Shown here: positions 32,011 to 43,620 of the stretch, piece after piece
Layout: each line of letters begins with the position of its first letter
Numbering within the stretch: the first letter of the stretch is position 1
Assembly: GCA_013339765.2 (NCBI GenBank)
Contig: JABSTR010000950.1
Span: 124,001-188,000, forward strand
Direction of reading: 5' to 3'
Source of the DNA: Haemaphysalis longicornis
Lineage: Eukaryota; Arthropoda; Arachnida; Ixodida; Ixodidae
DNA length: 64,000 nt
Notes under the pieces: generated by a model
The model's input: the letters and a program-made list of their open reading frames with translations, nothing else
The model's database searches: none
What the model was told of the DNA's origin: nothing
Program-made: the position numbers and the translations under genes

Positions 32011-34917
32011 ACTGCGCTTTCTCTATCACATTCGTAAAACGTTTTCAGCAACCACCTTAATTCTTTTTGCACCTCACAACGGGTTACTTGAAACATGAAA
32101 ACCTAAGGCTTGTGCCGCAGGACTATTACTGAGGCTAGGGGAGAGAATGCGGTGGCCGGGGCTTTGGCCTATGAAACAAAGGATATGGATTACTGTACAG
32201 GTTTGAAGGGCCATTTGGAACCGAAACAAAACGGATTCAACCCATTCCGTGCGAAGCGGAAAGTTCCTCCAAATGAACACGTTGAACATTATAAAAAATG
32301 AATATCGGCTCCACGCAGCCCTCTGTGAAGGTTGACCTGCTTCCTCACTTGCTTCTTTGCTTTCTTTCTCCGGTAATTGCTAAGTTAGAGTTCATTTTTA
32401 TGCTCTTTAGTGCTCTTCTCTGCGAAAGGTCAACTCCATTTTTCAAGAAGTTCCTTGTCATACGATATGAAAAAAATGTGTATACTGAACAGCCGGACAT
32501 TTGGCCGTAAAATTGCAATGGCGACCCTGTCCATAAAGAAAATTTCAAGACTCTGCGTTCAGTTAGATGTCATGTATTTCACAACACGTGCAGTTATAAA
32601 TTTAACATTTTGATTGGAATAACCAAGAACCTTAGCAGCCGATTATTCTGTTCTTGAAGCTGCTACCCAATGCGGCTTCTCTTTTCCCATTTCTCACCAC
32701 GCGCATACTAAGGAACACTTTTGCGCGCTTTTTAAACACCATTTCCCTCCGGCGTAATCTTCTTTCCCACAGGGTATCGGCTTCCTGGCGCCTACACGAG
32801 GCCCCGATGTACGGGACCGAACTACGGATGCTCCATTTCGCTTTCCCCGCACATCCTGTTTACTCTTGAAAAGCATGTGTTTTCGCAGCGTCCTTTGCGC
32901 TGAATATAGATGATACCCGGCAGTAAAGTTCGGAAGCCTTGTTTGTGGAGCTTGGCCCTTGTGGCGTCGCGTCGAGCATCGACGTTGGCGGAAACGAAAC
33001 TGGGATGAAGAGTTGAACGAGTTTCGGTGTAAACTTCAGGAGCAAGCGCCACGCCAAAGGTTCGGCTGCATCAACACTACTTTTCGGAAGCACTTCCAGG
33101 CTGGATTAGGCCTTCTCTTTTTTGCTTTCTACTCTGGTCTTGTAAAAAGTCTCACATTGGCAACGGGTTTTATTTTTCTTTTGAGAATCGAAATGGCGAT
33201 CACGTTGTCCCACTGTGGAAGCCATTCGTCCCCTTCTACGCTTTTGTATCGTTTTGTTTACGTGTTAGCAGTACATGACCGCAGCATGACTGACCTGCAA
33301 AGCTGAATTGTGTTTTTTATACAGATTATTCGAGAGAATTCGCCTCGCACGCGGTCTTTTGTTAGAGTTGTTGCTGCTGCTGTTCGGGAGAGGAATAACT
33401 TTGCTCACATGAGTAGGCAAAATGTTGAAGACGCAGTAAACAAGTGGCGCAATGTGGAATTCGCCTTCAGAGAAGGCAGGCGTCTGAAGTATGAGTGCGC
33501 ATGCGCGGTAGACTTTCTACAAGAGCGCGCAATGCGAAGTGTTTCAGCATCCTTAGCCGTTTTTGTTTAGTGCCTAAGGGTGAAGTTGCAATTTAGGTTT
33601 AGCATTGCAACGCATACACATCTTATCGAAACTGGTTAAATTTTCTGCAGTATTTCGGCTCTGGTGTTCGTCTCAACTTGCCTTGTTTTGTTTGAGGCTT
33701 CTTGGAATTTTCAATTTCTATTGTCCCCTTTTACCTTTATTTCGCGTTGTTGAGCTCTACGGAGAGCGGTGCATAACCACCCCAACCAACCCCGTTTCCT
33801 GCTCTTTCACTGCATGAATAAAAGCTTGCTCGTCTAATAGCTCGCACTTATCGCTACTGCAGAGTTGCCATGGCTAATTCGGCTACACGTATAGAACCTT
33901 TACGGGACAGTACATGCACATAACTCAATATTTTTCGCCTACCTGTTTGCTTCGCTGTAACAAAGGCTTCATATGCGTGCACTGACAGCCAAATTTCCTT
34001 TTTGAGGCGGACGTACTTCATTTTTTGAAAGTTCATGGCGCCCTTTCTACCTCAACGTCTCTTTTAACAATGTAGGGTGGCAGCACACGTGTAACGGCTG
34101 AGTTTATTCACAAATGCTTACTCCTTCTTTATACGAATGACAGCAAGTGAGGAGTGCGAAACGTAAGGCACGCCGGAGATGATACGCCACGTTTTATGCG
34201 AGCGCCCACGTTACTCGTCTGAAAGCAAAGAGCTGTGGTCAGCACTAAGAAACCTGGACGTCACTGGCCTTCCCTGTCATCAGCTCAGAAGGCGAATAAA
34301 AAACTCTTAGGCTTCCTGCGGGCGACGAGCTGAAACAGCAGACTATATACTGAAAGAGCCCAATGACAACCACTGAAATGTCTTTGAACTTGTCTTTTTT
34401 ACCGCTTTCCCTTTTCTGCGCGCAGGATAGCAAAGTAGGCCCTACCTAGCCAGGTTAACTTTCCTGCGCCCCTTCTACCTCCTTCCTTGCTTCCTTCGTA
34501 TACCGAACTTCGGAGTTCTTTGAACCGGTTGTTCTAACTCAAAATAGAGGCTACCTTGGTGGGCACTAGGCTCTGCTTTAGGGAGGTCTCTTACGCCAGC
34601 CACCACGGGCGTACACGAGGACGTGCCCCTTTAGGCGCGGGTGTCGCGATGTGCAGTCGCCGCGAAGCGAGGCAGCGAACGACAGTGGCACCGCCAATAT
34701 TCCGAGGGTGCGGGCACGTTCTACCGAGATCGAATAAAATTGCACCACTGCGCGCAGCAGCGAAGCCCGGTCCCATTACTGGGCCACCATGGTGCAGGGA
34801 AGGTGGGACAGTATACGCCTGAGGTCATTAACTGCCCGCATGACGCGAACGGCAGATAGTGCGGGTCGCCAGGTTGCAGATCTTTACTGACGACTATTCA
34901 ATGGCGGTGCCGCCTAC
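32011..34917. other. No recognisable gene
   Basis: About 2.9 kb. The longest frames (for example 32,959-33,306 and 33,310-33,570) have no family resemblance. Confidence 0.55.
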
Positions 34918-35406
34918 TAGCGTTTTAGCGTAGCGGTTAGCGCACGCTCACCCTACGGCGGCGGGTTATTAGAGAGTTTTAGCATAGCGGCTCCCGTACG
35001 CTACGCTAAGGTTAGCGGGTAGCGGGACCGGACTGCGCATGCGCGCGCGGGGAGTGCGAGGAGGTTGCCCCTCAGCGGAGGGAAAGAGAGGACATGGCGA
35101 AGGCAGGCCGCGCGGAACTAATCCACCCCACCGTGACGAATTTGCTCTCCCCAGTCGCGCCCCGCTACCCGCCGCCGTAGCGTTAGCGGACGGAGCACGC
35201 TATGCTAAAACTCTCTATTGCGACCTGACCGCGCATTCACGCGCCGGCAGGGCGAGGAGGGTCGCCGCTCAGCGGAACAAATGCCCGCGCTCGGCGAGGC
35301 ATGGGCGCATTCGTCCCCGCAGAATGAATGCGCACCTGCCCAGTCGGGTCCCGGCACCCGCCGCTGTAGTGTTAGCGTACGCTGGCCGCGATGCAAAAAA
35401 CTCTCT
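34918..35406. mobile_element. Tandem GC-rich MITEs
   Basis: A 246-bp element at 34,971-35,216 has perfect 20-bp terminal inverted repeats (TAGAGAGTTTTAGCATAGCG, counting the outer T), with ATT on both sides. A second, shorter copy follows at 35,217-35,406, ending in a similar AAACTCTCT terminus, also followed by ATT. A partial copy (GCGTTTTAGCGTAGCGGTTAGC) precedes at 34,918-34,970. A 3-bp duplication would suit PIF/Harbinger-type elements, though the usual target is TWA. No transposase is present. Confidence 0.7.
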
Positions 35407-38400
35407 ATTGTTGCGACGCCAAAGCGCAGGTTGAACATTCTGCCCCTATAGCCACCATTTGTTCGGTGTATCCGACATATAGTGGCCCCGGTCAACCGCT
35501 CCACTTTTGAGGGCCATTATAGTCACGGCGACAACTTTAGGTGCACCGAGGTCGGAATGCAGATCGCGCTTCTTCCGGAACTGGCCACGCTTCTCTCGAC
35601 ACTATAAACTCAGCTGATCGCTATATGACTTTGAAAGTGGTGTTCTTCCGCAGTGACCACCCGCATAGCCGTGCACCGCGAGCATGATAGTATTTTCAAA
35701 GGAGTGTGCAAGCGCGTATTTGTGGTAGTAAGTGTTCATAGTGTACATTAGCGTATGGTTCATTTATTACTAGCGTAGACAAGGTGTAGCGCATAAACCC
35801 ACACATGTAATCATGGTTTCGGTGAAGGGTGACACCACTGCTATTAATTCTAGCGCAGTACCCTCAAGTGTTTATTCTGTAAGTATGTGCGAGGCAGGAG
35901 CGGGTTTTTGTTGACGAGAACACAAAAATTTGCCGGCGGAGCCATTTGCGCGTGCGACGTAGAAAATAAAAAGTGTCCATAAACGCATGGCTCCCCGTCA
36001 ATATTAAGATATATATATATATTGCAACCGGTACGCTTTGCTACCTAAATCAAAGCAAATCTATTACAACAGGAAATGCTGGAAACATAAGGGCAATCGT
36101 AACTCAACGGTATCTTTCGAGCAGCTTTTTAAACAAATCCTATGTGTAGCTGAAACAATGCATAGCGATGTATGCTCACAACAGCCAACTTTTATTGCAA
36201 ATGCTTTGAATGAATATAGGACTTTATTGCAGAGAGGAAGCTAAAAACCATGTGGGTAGGGGATGGAAAAGGGGATTGGGAAAGATGTCACTAATCAAAA
36301 AGCCCTGGTTTAAGCATGCCAACCTAGCTATCGGTCATACGAGGTATGCTTAATTTTCCTGGATTTGATAAATGCATGCACTGGTGTTCACAATGTTTAT
36401 GCGTATCGTTGAAAACTAGTTGCTCACAATATTTCTGGGACCATTAAGATTATCATTACATCATTATTCCAACAAGGGGCATTTTCTAAATTGTTACAAA
36501 AATATAAAATTGTTTAGGTATTTCAGAATGCGACAAGAAAACTTATTTTCTACTACCAGCCCATTTTAATTTTTCTTCTCTCAATAAAGCTATTCAAAAA
36601 TGTTGTGCCGATCGCGTAATATTTTATTTTTTTTTAATCGTATCTTTGTGCCCTCCGAATCTGTATTAATGTAAAGTGGTTCCGCAACACTGCCGCTCGT
36701 TTCTTAATTTAACACATCTGTTTTTTTAGATATTTCCCCAAGGCATCTGAGATCATTAATCTTGTTACCCTGTTCAAAGTGATACAACCGGGGCCATCAT
36801 TAATATTTCCGTAAAACTATTTTCACAGTCATGAATGTTTGTCTCATGTGCTGGTACTTTTTCGGGAACAAGACTAATTTACCAACGTATGCGCAAGGAT
36901 TCATTTTGGGGTCATTCATTATTTGTCATTTAAATAAGCCAGCAGTCAATTCAATCAACACGTGTCACGTCGACCTCTGAGCAGATGACACAACCATATA
37001 TTACACGGATTTCTCTCTAAGTGGTGTTACTTTTGATTGCGTCGCAAGTGAATAATATATTACTAGTTGTAATGAAGTTGTACTATGATAAGATAATGAA
37101 ATTATCGTTAACCCGGATAAAACAACATTTGTATCTTGATGTAATCAGAAAAAGTTACTGTATTATCGACCCACCCTCAATGTCTTCCTTCCTCTATCAT
37201 TGTATTACCGCTTGCATTATGTTTTCCTTTGCTCTTCATATTGATTGCCCACTCAAATTTTTTCGACAAAATGAGCAAGTAAAGAAAACAGCCTTCTAAA
37301 TTCGAGGTCAATAAAGATACCAAAGTTGTTGCCTGAAAAGCTTTCGGCCTTGTATTTTGCTTTTATTCAATCACGAATCACCAAAGTATTGTTGCTTGGG
37401 GTACCCCATATAACTGTCATTTATTGTGCATTAATATATACCTATGTAGAGAAGCGTCCGACTGAGTGACTGGCTGACTGCATCATCAACGCGCAGCCAA
37501 AACTGGTGGTTGAGGAGACTTGAAATTTCGGAGTATATTTGCTTGATAGCGTAGGGGCTCACAAAAGCAGAATTTTCGGAAATCCCACTCCTAGCCGAGG
37601 AAAGCAGTGAAATTGGGCTTCCGTAAATTCGTGATCATATCGGTCCCTCGTTCATATATCGAAGTACTTTTTGCTTATATCTGTAGCCTTTAAAAATATC
37701 TAAAAAGTAGTTTTAGGATTTCGCCAAAACCAACACTATCGAGGTGATTCTGCATTCCGGAACAAAATTGGTGTTCCTAAAGATTCTCCAAAAAATCTTG
37801 CACTGATTCATTTATCCCATTTCTTTTTTTAACGTAAGTTACTCAGACAAATGCACAAAAACCAATTTTAAAGATTTCGCCCTGCGACTTCAGTAATAGG
37901 GCCAAATTTTATTTACAAATGACACGCCTGATGAGCCGAGAAGGCCCAACGGGTGATGTCCACACCTAGCCAAACTGCTGTTTTAAACGGCTTCGAGTTT
38001 TATGAGCACATTCTGATTACGGTGTTAGAGCTTAGTATGGCTAAGATTTTAAAACTTGCAGCATGGAGAGGGGCAAAAGTGGCTAAATAATTTTCCAGAT
38101 ATTATTTTTTTTATCGCGCGCCATTTTAGATATCTAACTGGTTTTTGTTGAGATAGGTAATTTACTCAAGTATCTAAGCACTGTTCTACCAAATTTTTTC
38201 TATGACACCCACCCAATAGAGGCCAGCAGGATTTCGGAAGAACAGTGTGTTTTTACACATTCCTCAATAACTGCACAGCCCGTTGATATATCTTACTCGT
38301 TTGTGCTTGCAAATATGCTGCCCACACAACTGCCCAAAAAATCGATTTCGGGATTTTGTCCTAACACGCGGATTAAAGGGTAAGCGAGATTATTTGGTTT

Positions 38401-38544
38401 ACATCCCTGTCGACGTGGTGTTGAGCTGAATTTTGCCGCTCTCGCATAGCGCTCGCCATCTATTGGCACTTTCTGAAACCACGCGCCTCCCGTAGGGAGC
38501 CCGTTACTGATCATAAAACTGCGACCGATGAGCATCGTTCATAC
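35407..38544. other. No recognisable gene, AT-rich
   Basis: About 3.1 kb, noticeably AT-rich from 36,000 to 37,400. There is a short (TA)6 at 36,010-36,021. Frames at 36,038-36,244 and 37,021-37,299 have no recognisable product. Confidence 0.6.
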
Positions 38545-38830
38545 CTGCTGAGATAGGACTTCCCATGCGTAAAAATACCTTTCCTCACCCAGTCGGCCTA
38601 CGTCGTATGTTCCCAGCGCAATCTCCAACCGAATGCAAGTTCTGTTTACAACCTGGCACTCTTCCTCATATCATATTAGAGTGCAAGCAAAACAACAACC
38701 TCCGCACTCTTCCATCTACGATTCCCACCCATGAGCTGTGGGAGAACCTGGTGACTAGAAGCGATCTGGATGTCTAGACACTTTTTCCTCCAGAGCGATG
38801 GCTGCCCGCTCATCACATGGCTGCCTGAAA
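38545..38830 (+). pseudogene. I-like LINE ORF2 C-terminal zinc-knuckle relic
   Basis: The frame reads RKNTFPHPVGLRRMFPAQSP, then CKFCLQPGTLPHIILEC, a C-X2-C-X8-H-X4-C knuckle, then HELWENLVTRSDLDV before a stop at 38,775. This matches the region after RNase H at the end of I-clade LINEs. A second short stretch to about 38,830 (PPERWLPAHHMAA) may continue it. No RT remains here. Confidence 0.55.
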
Positions 38831-39419
38831 TAGGAAGCCACTCCCACTTCACCGGCTCAAAAAAACTTTTTCCACTTACTCATTCTCTCGCTGGAGCGCA
38901 CCATCTTGGTGAAATTTTTTTAGCGAGAGTTGTAGTCAAACACGAATGCCAGACGTTTCGCATTACCACGACGCGCCTTCGGTTGAAGCCCACTATTGAC
39001 AGCAGGCAGGATTTCTGTATTGTGTACCACTTCACGATGAACTAGCCAATCACGACAACTAACAAATAACCTAAGACGTGTTATGCCCATTAGTCACATT
39101 AGTATAAAGGCCCACCCGGGAATTGCGCGGGTACTACCGCTAGCAGTAAACGTAGTAAGCAAAACGAAGTGATTCATCTTGACATGCAGCCCAAAAAACT
39201 CAAGTTCTCGCTGCGGCGACAAGAACAAGGGTTATCTTGGTGCATGTAAATTGATGAATGTGCGTGGGGACATAATTATCATTACTGAACGCAATTAGAG
39301 ATAATGAAAATGTCATGAATTGCTCATTCGTGATTAATAGTCAGGAGTAGTCAGTTAAATGAACATCGATTAAGATGGCTTAATAGGGCTTAAGAGGAAT
39401 AAGAATGAAATAATGACTG
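38831..39419. other. No recognisable gene
   Basis: Nothing supportable is seen. The short frame at 38,770-39,045 is not recognised. Confidence 0.55.
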
Positions 39420-39515
39420 ATAGATTGATTTATTTTGGGGTTTAACGCCCCAACGCAACGCAGGTGATGAGGCGCGCCGTAGTGGAAGGCTCCGGATGAA
39501 TTTTGACCACCTGGG
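39420..39515 (-). mobile_element. Ruka-like SINE, 3' fragment
   Basis: The tail (GATTGATTTATT) and about 85 bp of body (GTTTAACGCCCCAACGCAAC through GACCACCTGGGGAT) are present. The tRNA head is missing, so the copy is 5'-truncated or deleted. Confidence 0.85.
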
Positions 39516-39984
39516 GATGATTGATAGTGATGAATAGTAAGGTGGGAATCAGGTGAATTCAGGTTAATTCACGTCGATTAAGGTGAATTAGAATGAATCA
39601 ATGTTTAGTGGGGAGGGATGGTGGGGTATGACGATGAAGTAGGATTAGGTCAGGTGGGTTAAGATTAATGAAATATATTTGGAGAACAGATAGACTGATT
39701 GTAGCGACTGGGATGGATGCAGATAGATTATGATATACTAAGGTGAAACTAAGGGGGATTACGTTGAATTTAGGGGAAATAAGGCAGAAATATTAGGATG
39801 AAGATTGATTGGCGACCATAAAATAGCCTGGCTGCTGTGTCGACGGGTGCGCGTGTACATAAAAGGTACACGTCGCAATAGTATGAGAGGCTTTCGCCTT
39901 CCAAGCACGTAATTAGGCTGAAAAGTTCCGCAAAAAATTTTTGAACCATTGTCTGTAAAATTGATTAGGTCGGTACTCTTCAAG
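39516..39984. other. Low-complexity GATGAATT-rich stretch, no gene
   Basis: Bases 39,516-39,790 are rich in GGTGAATT, GATGAA and GATTAAGG words, like decayed simple repeat. No gene is seen. Confidence 0.6.
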
Positions 39985-42900
39985 AAAATTTATTAATCGC
40001 CGATACAAAGACCCGCTGTGCTAAATACTACACGGGTCGCCTAAACCAATACACTGCATGTATCACTTCACTCACTACACCACTCACTACACACACAGTT
40101 CACTCCACAGTTCTCCATAGTTCACTGGTACACACACTATTAGAAGCACAATTACTCTGAAAGATCACTGTAGATCACATCCTCGAAAGTTCACGACAAT
40201 ACGTCAAGATCAATACAACAGTCAATAGGGTACAAGAGACACTTCTATTTGTTTGTTTACCACACGGATAAACCGAGTGGACCACCGCTGAAGGAACTGC
40301 TCTTCCCCCAGCGCGGCGAGCTCAGCCTCCAGGTGATCGAATAGACGCGAGCGCATTTTTCGAAGCATTGGAAACATGCACTTTTGCGGCCGCGCTCTGA
40401 GAGCCGCAAAGCCGCGCCTTTTCCAGATGATCTGGGCACCAACACACAGTAAAAACAGAACAAATGCGTCGCTCGACTTTGTGCGTGCGTCGAGTTTGTG
40501 TCCAAACATCCCAGATAACAATTTCCAGTAGGTCTTTGCAACCTGGCAATCGAACATCGCATGCTGCAGGGTTTCACGCTGCCCGCACTGTGGGCACCTG
40601 TTGGAGGGTGCCACACCCCATGCTGCGATGCGGTCTGCCGTGGGCAGGACCCCCCAGCCGCGTTGCCAGCTGAAATCTCTGACGTCGGCCGGTAAAAATG
40701 AGGCCGTCAGCTGCTTCCACCTTCCCGGGCCTGCTCTTTCGGAGCTGGTCCTGAGTGAGCTGCGTCACTGCGAGGGTTTCGCAAATTTTACTCGGCGGTG
40801 TGTTGAGGACGTCAATGTCAGGGAGTTGCGTTCTCAAATTTCTGAACGACTTAATGACGTGCTTGTAAAACGGAGGTGGCTGCTCGGCTGACGGTCCTAC
40901 CCGCACACCATCGAAAAACAATGATCGGTCAGTGCAAAGGAAGAACTCACAGAGCTTTCGCCCCGGGTATTCCTCATCACTCGCTAGGTTGAGCAAGTTC
41001 CTTATTGCGAGGAGACTACTCATAGTTTCTAAACAGGGGATACTGAAACCGCCCATGCTGCTTGGAAGTCGCAAGCAAGTGCGGGACACTTTTTCAGTTT
41101 TCCCACCCCAGAAAAAGGAGCCGAGCATAGTTCCCAGTTTCCTGAGTACATGCCGTGGTGGCCGCGCCACCCTCGCTACGTAGTAGTAGGCTGCCGACAC
41201 ACAGGCTTTTATCACATAGCTGCGCTCCTGCAAACAAAGGTCGAAGGATGCAGCTACCGCTAGCCGCGTCTCCGCCTTTCCTTTCAACTGCCTCCATGTC
41301 TCATTCGCCACTTCGCCCGACGCGCGAAAGACAACCCCCAAGATTTTCACTCGTGCAACCCATTCAATGCCGCCAGGCAGGTCCGACGCGAACGCGCCAA
41401 AGCGGAGCGCCTCGCTGTACTCCGTGAAAAGCCGTAAAAACGCTGCGTAACTGTCTTCGTCCCTTAAGAACAGGGAAACGTCGTCCGCGTACGCCGAGAC
41501 CTTGACCTGGCCTTGGCCAGTCAACGGGAAGCCGCGTATCGAAGGGGAGTCAATTATTCGACGCAAAAGCGGATCAAGGCATAGGGCGAAGAGGAGGGGC
41601 GACAGCGGGTAACCCTCTCTTATTCCACGACTGACGGGGAAGGGTTCAGTGAGCTGCCCGTTCACAAAAAGTTGTAATGTCACGTCCGTGTACAGTGCCC
41701 CCAACCTTGCCACGCAGTCCCGAGGAAACCCGAAGTTTTCCAGAACGGCGAGCAAGTACTGGTGCTCGACCCGATCGAAGGCTTTCGCCTGATCGACCGA
41801 GACAAAACAGCCGGAGATGCCCGTCCGCGTGGCGAAGGTGAAGAGGTCTCTAGTTAGTGTCAGCGCCGAGAATATAGTGCGGCCGGGGAGGCTACACGTC
41901 TGCGCTAAGCTAACTATTTCCGAGAGCGCCATGCCGATGCGTTTAACCAGCACAGACGCTACCAGCTTGTAGTCCGCATTCAGCAGAGTTATCGGCCGGT
42001 AGGCATGCGGTTCTGAAGGATCGCCACCGGGCTTAGCTATTAGAACTACCCTCCCCGCGCGAAACGAGTCGGGTATTCTTCCTTCGGCCAAGAATGCGTT
42101 CACCATTCTTAGCATCTGCTCTTTGAGGACCGGGAAAAACACTTTGTAAAACCCCGCCCGGATTCCGTCACAACCAGGAGCGGAGGAGTCGCGCATATCT
42201 TTCAGTACTTTCCATAGCTCCTCCGCCGTGACCGGGGCACAGAGACGCTCGTGCCAGTAGCAAGGGACGCTGGGCAGTGCCCCGCAAAAGTTCCGTACGT
42301 GATTTTTGAAGCTGTTCTCATCAAGGCAAGCCTTCTCTCAACTGAAAAATTCTTGGAAGTACTGGGCAAACGTCCTGCAGATATCCTCATTATTCGTACT
42401 TCGTTCACCATTCGCTGACTGTACGTATGGAACTTGAACACGCGATGCCTCATCTATTGAGCCTGGTTTAACGTGCCTTAAGACAGACGGATCTGACACT
42501 GGGCGCCCCGAAACGAACGCTTTGCTTACCGCGCGTGACGACTGGCGCAAAAGGCGCTCGTATCGCGCCTTTAGCAGATCCATGTAGTCTCGCATAGCAA
42601 ACGTTACAGTACCTGCGCTCTTAACTATTCGTAACCTTCTGAGGGTTTCGTTGAGTTCACGCGTGATTCGAACCTTGCGCTCACGCCCTGCTTGGGTAAG
42701 AAGTGTACGCCATCCAGTTTTCAAGCAGTCCCAGTCGGCTTCCCCTTGATGCGTGTTCCTTTCCTCCACTAGAGAAACCCTAATTCCTGCCACGCTAACC
42801 GCATCAGTAAGCAAGCATTGATCCATTCGCCACAAATTGGGGTTAGAATCTCCTGTATGGGATTTTAGCTTCACCGAAACTGGCACGTGATCTGAAATTC

Positions 42901-43620
42901 TGGGCGCCTCCTCTGGGAAGGACAAGACTTCGCAACTCTCTACCAAGCCACTTAACTCGGGCGGAAAAAGAAATTTGCCTAAACGATTGGCCGATCGACC
43001 CCCAGACCATGTTGCCACGAACACGTCTCCGTGTAGATGAACCCACGCATCGCAGAGGCGAAACTGATTCATCAGGTCGCGCTACGCGCTCGCACCTCTA
43101 TACGGCCTTCCTCGGCCTGGCCCTCTAAAGCCTCGCTCGGGGTCAACAGCACAGTTAAAATCGCCCACTAGAAAAGTTGGGTAGGCATCCAACAAAAACA
43201 TGTCTAGAGAACGAAAGAAACTGGCGGAAAGATGGCGCGGTGCAGGCGCATAGAAATTAACTGCCCTCACCCGGCGCGAGAACAGATAAAAATCAATGGC
43301 AATTACCCGGCCGTCAAACCCAAATGTTACATGTGCTTTGTCGCGAAGGTAAGCACTCAAAAAGACAACACCAACGCCTGAGGCCATAGAGTCGTTTAGC
43401 GAAAAAAAGGCATGAACTGAAAAACGCTGTTTAAATAATTGAACATCATGCGGGGTGCGAAAATTGCACTCTTGCAAAAAAAGAATATCAACTTTCATTG
43501 CTCGCGCAAAATGCATGATCTCTCTCTGCTTGTCAAGAGTGCGGAAGCCTTGAGCATTTAAAGAAAGTAAATGCACTTGCATTAAAGGATATAGTAATAT
43601 TAGGGCTTTTTTTCTGTTGT
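39985..43620 (-). mobile_element. Tx1/L1-like LINE, ORF2 nearly intact
   Basis: On minus, ORF2 runs from the ATG at 43,582 to about 40,225, followed by a 3' region rich in GTGAACT/GTAGTGAGTG words and an AATAAA (39,990-39,995). Only two stops and one frameshift interrupt about 1,110 codons, so this is the youngest-looking LINE here. No ORF1 is recognisable upstream (43,600-44,400). Clade is judged from PITLLNADYKLVASVL and the terminal CCHC knuckle. Confidence 0.82.
40222..43582 (-). pseudogene. Tx1/L1-like ORF2: endonuclease, reverse transcriptase, zinc knuckle
   Basis: The N-terminus MQVHLLSLNAQGFRT, FLQECNF and LVGDFNCAVD are APE nuclease blocks, and ISDHVPVSVKL gives the D-H pair. The RT has PGCDGIRAGFYK, VVLIAKPGGDP, YRPITLLNADYK, VDQAKAFDRVEH, GIREGYPLSPLLFALC and YADDVSLFLRD. 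The end has CPQCGQRETLQHAMFDC, a CCHC knuckle. Stops in frame are TAG near 43,082 and TGA near 42,338. A frameshift in the C6 run near 40,650 separates the knuckle frame (40,614-40,222). Length is normal for the family. It nicks DNA and copies the element RNA. Confidence 0.87.
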
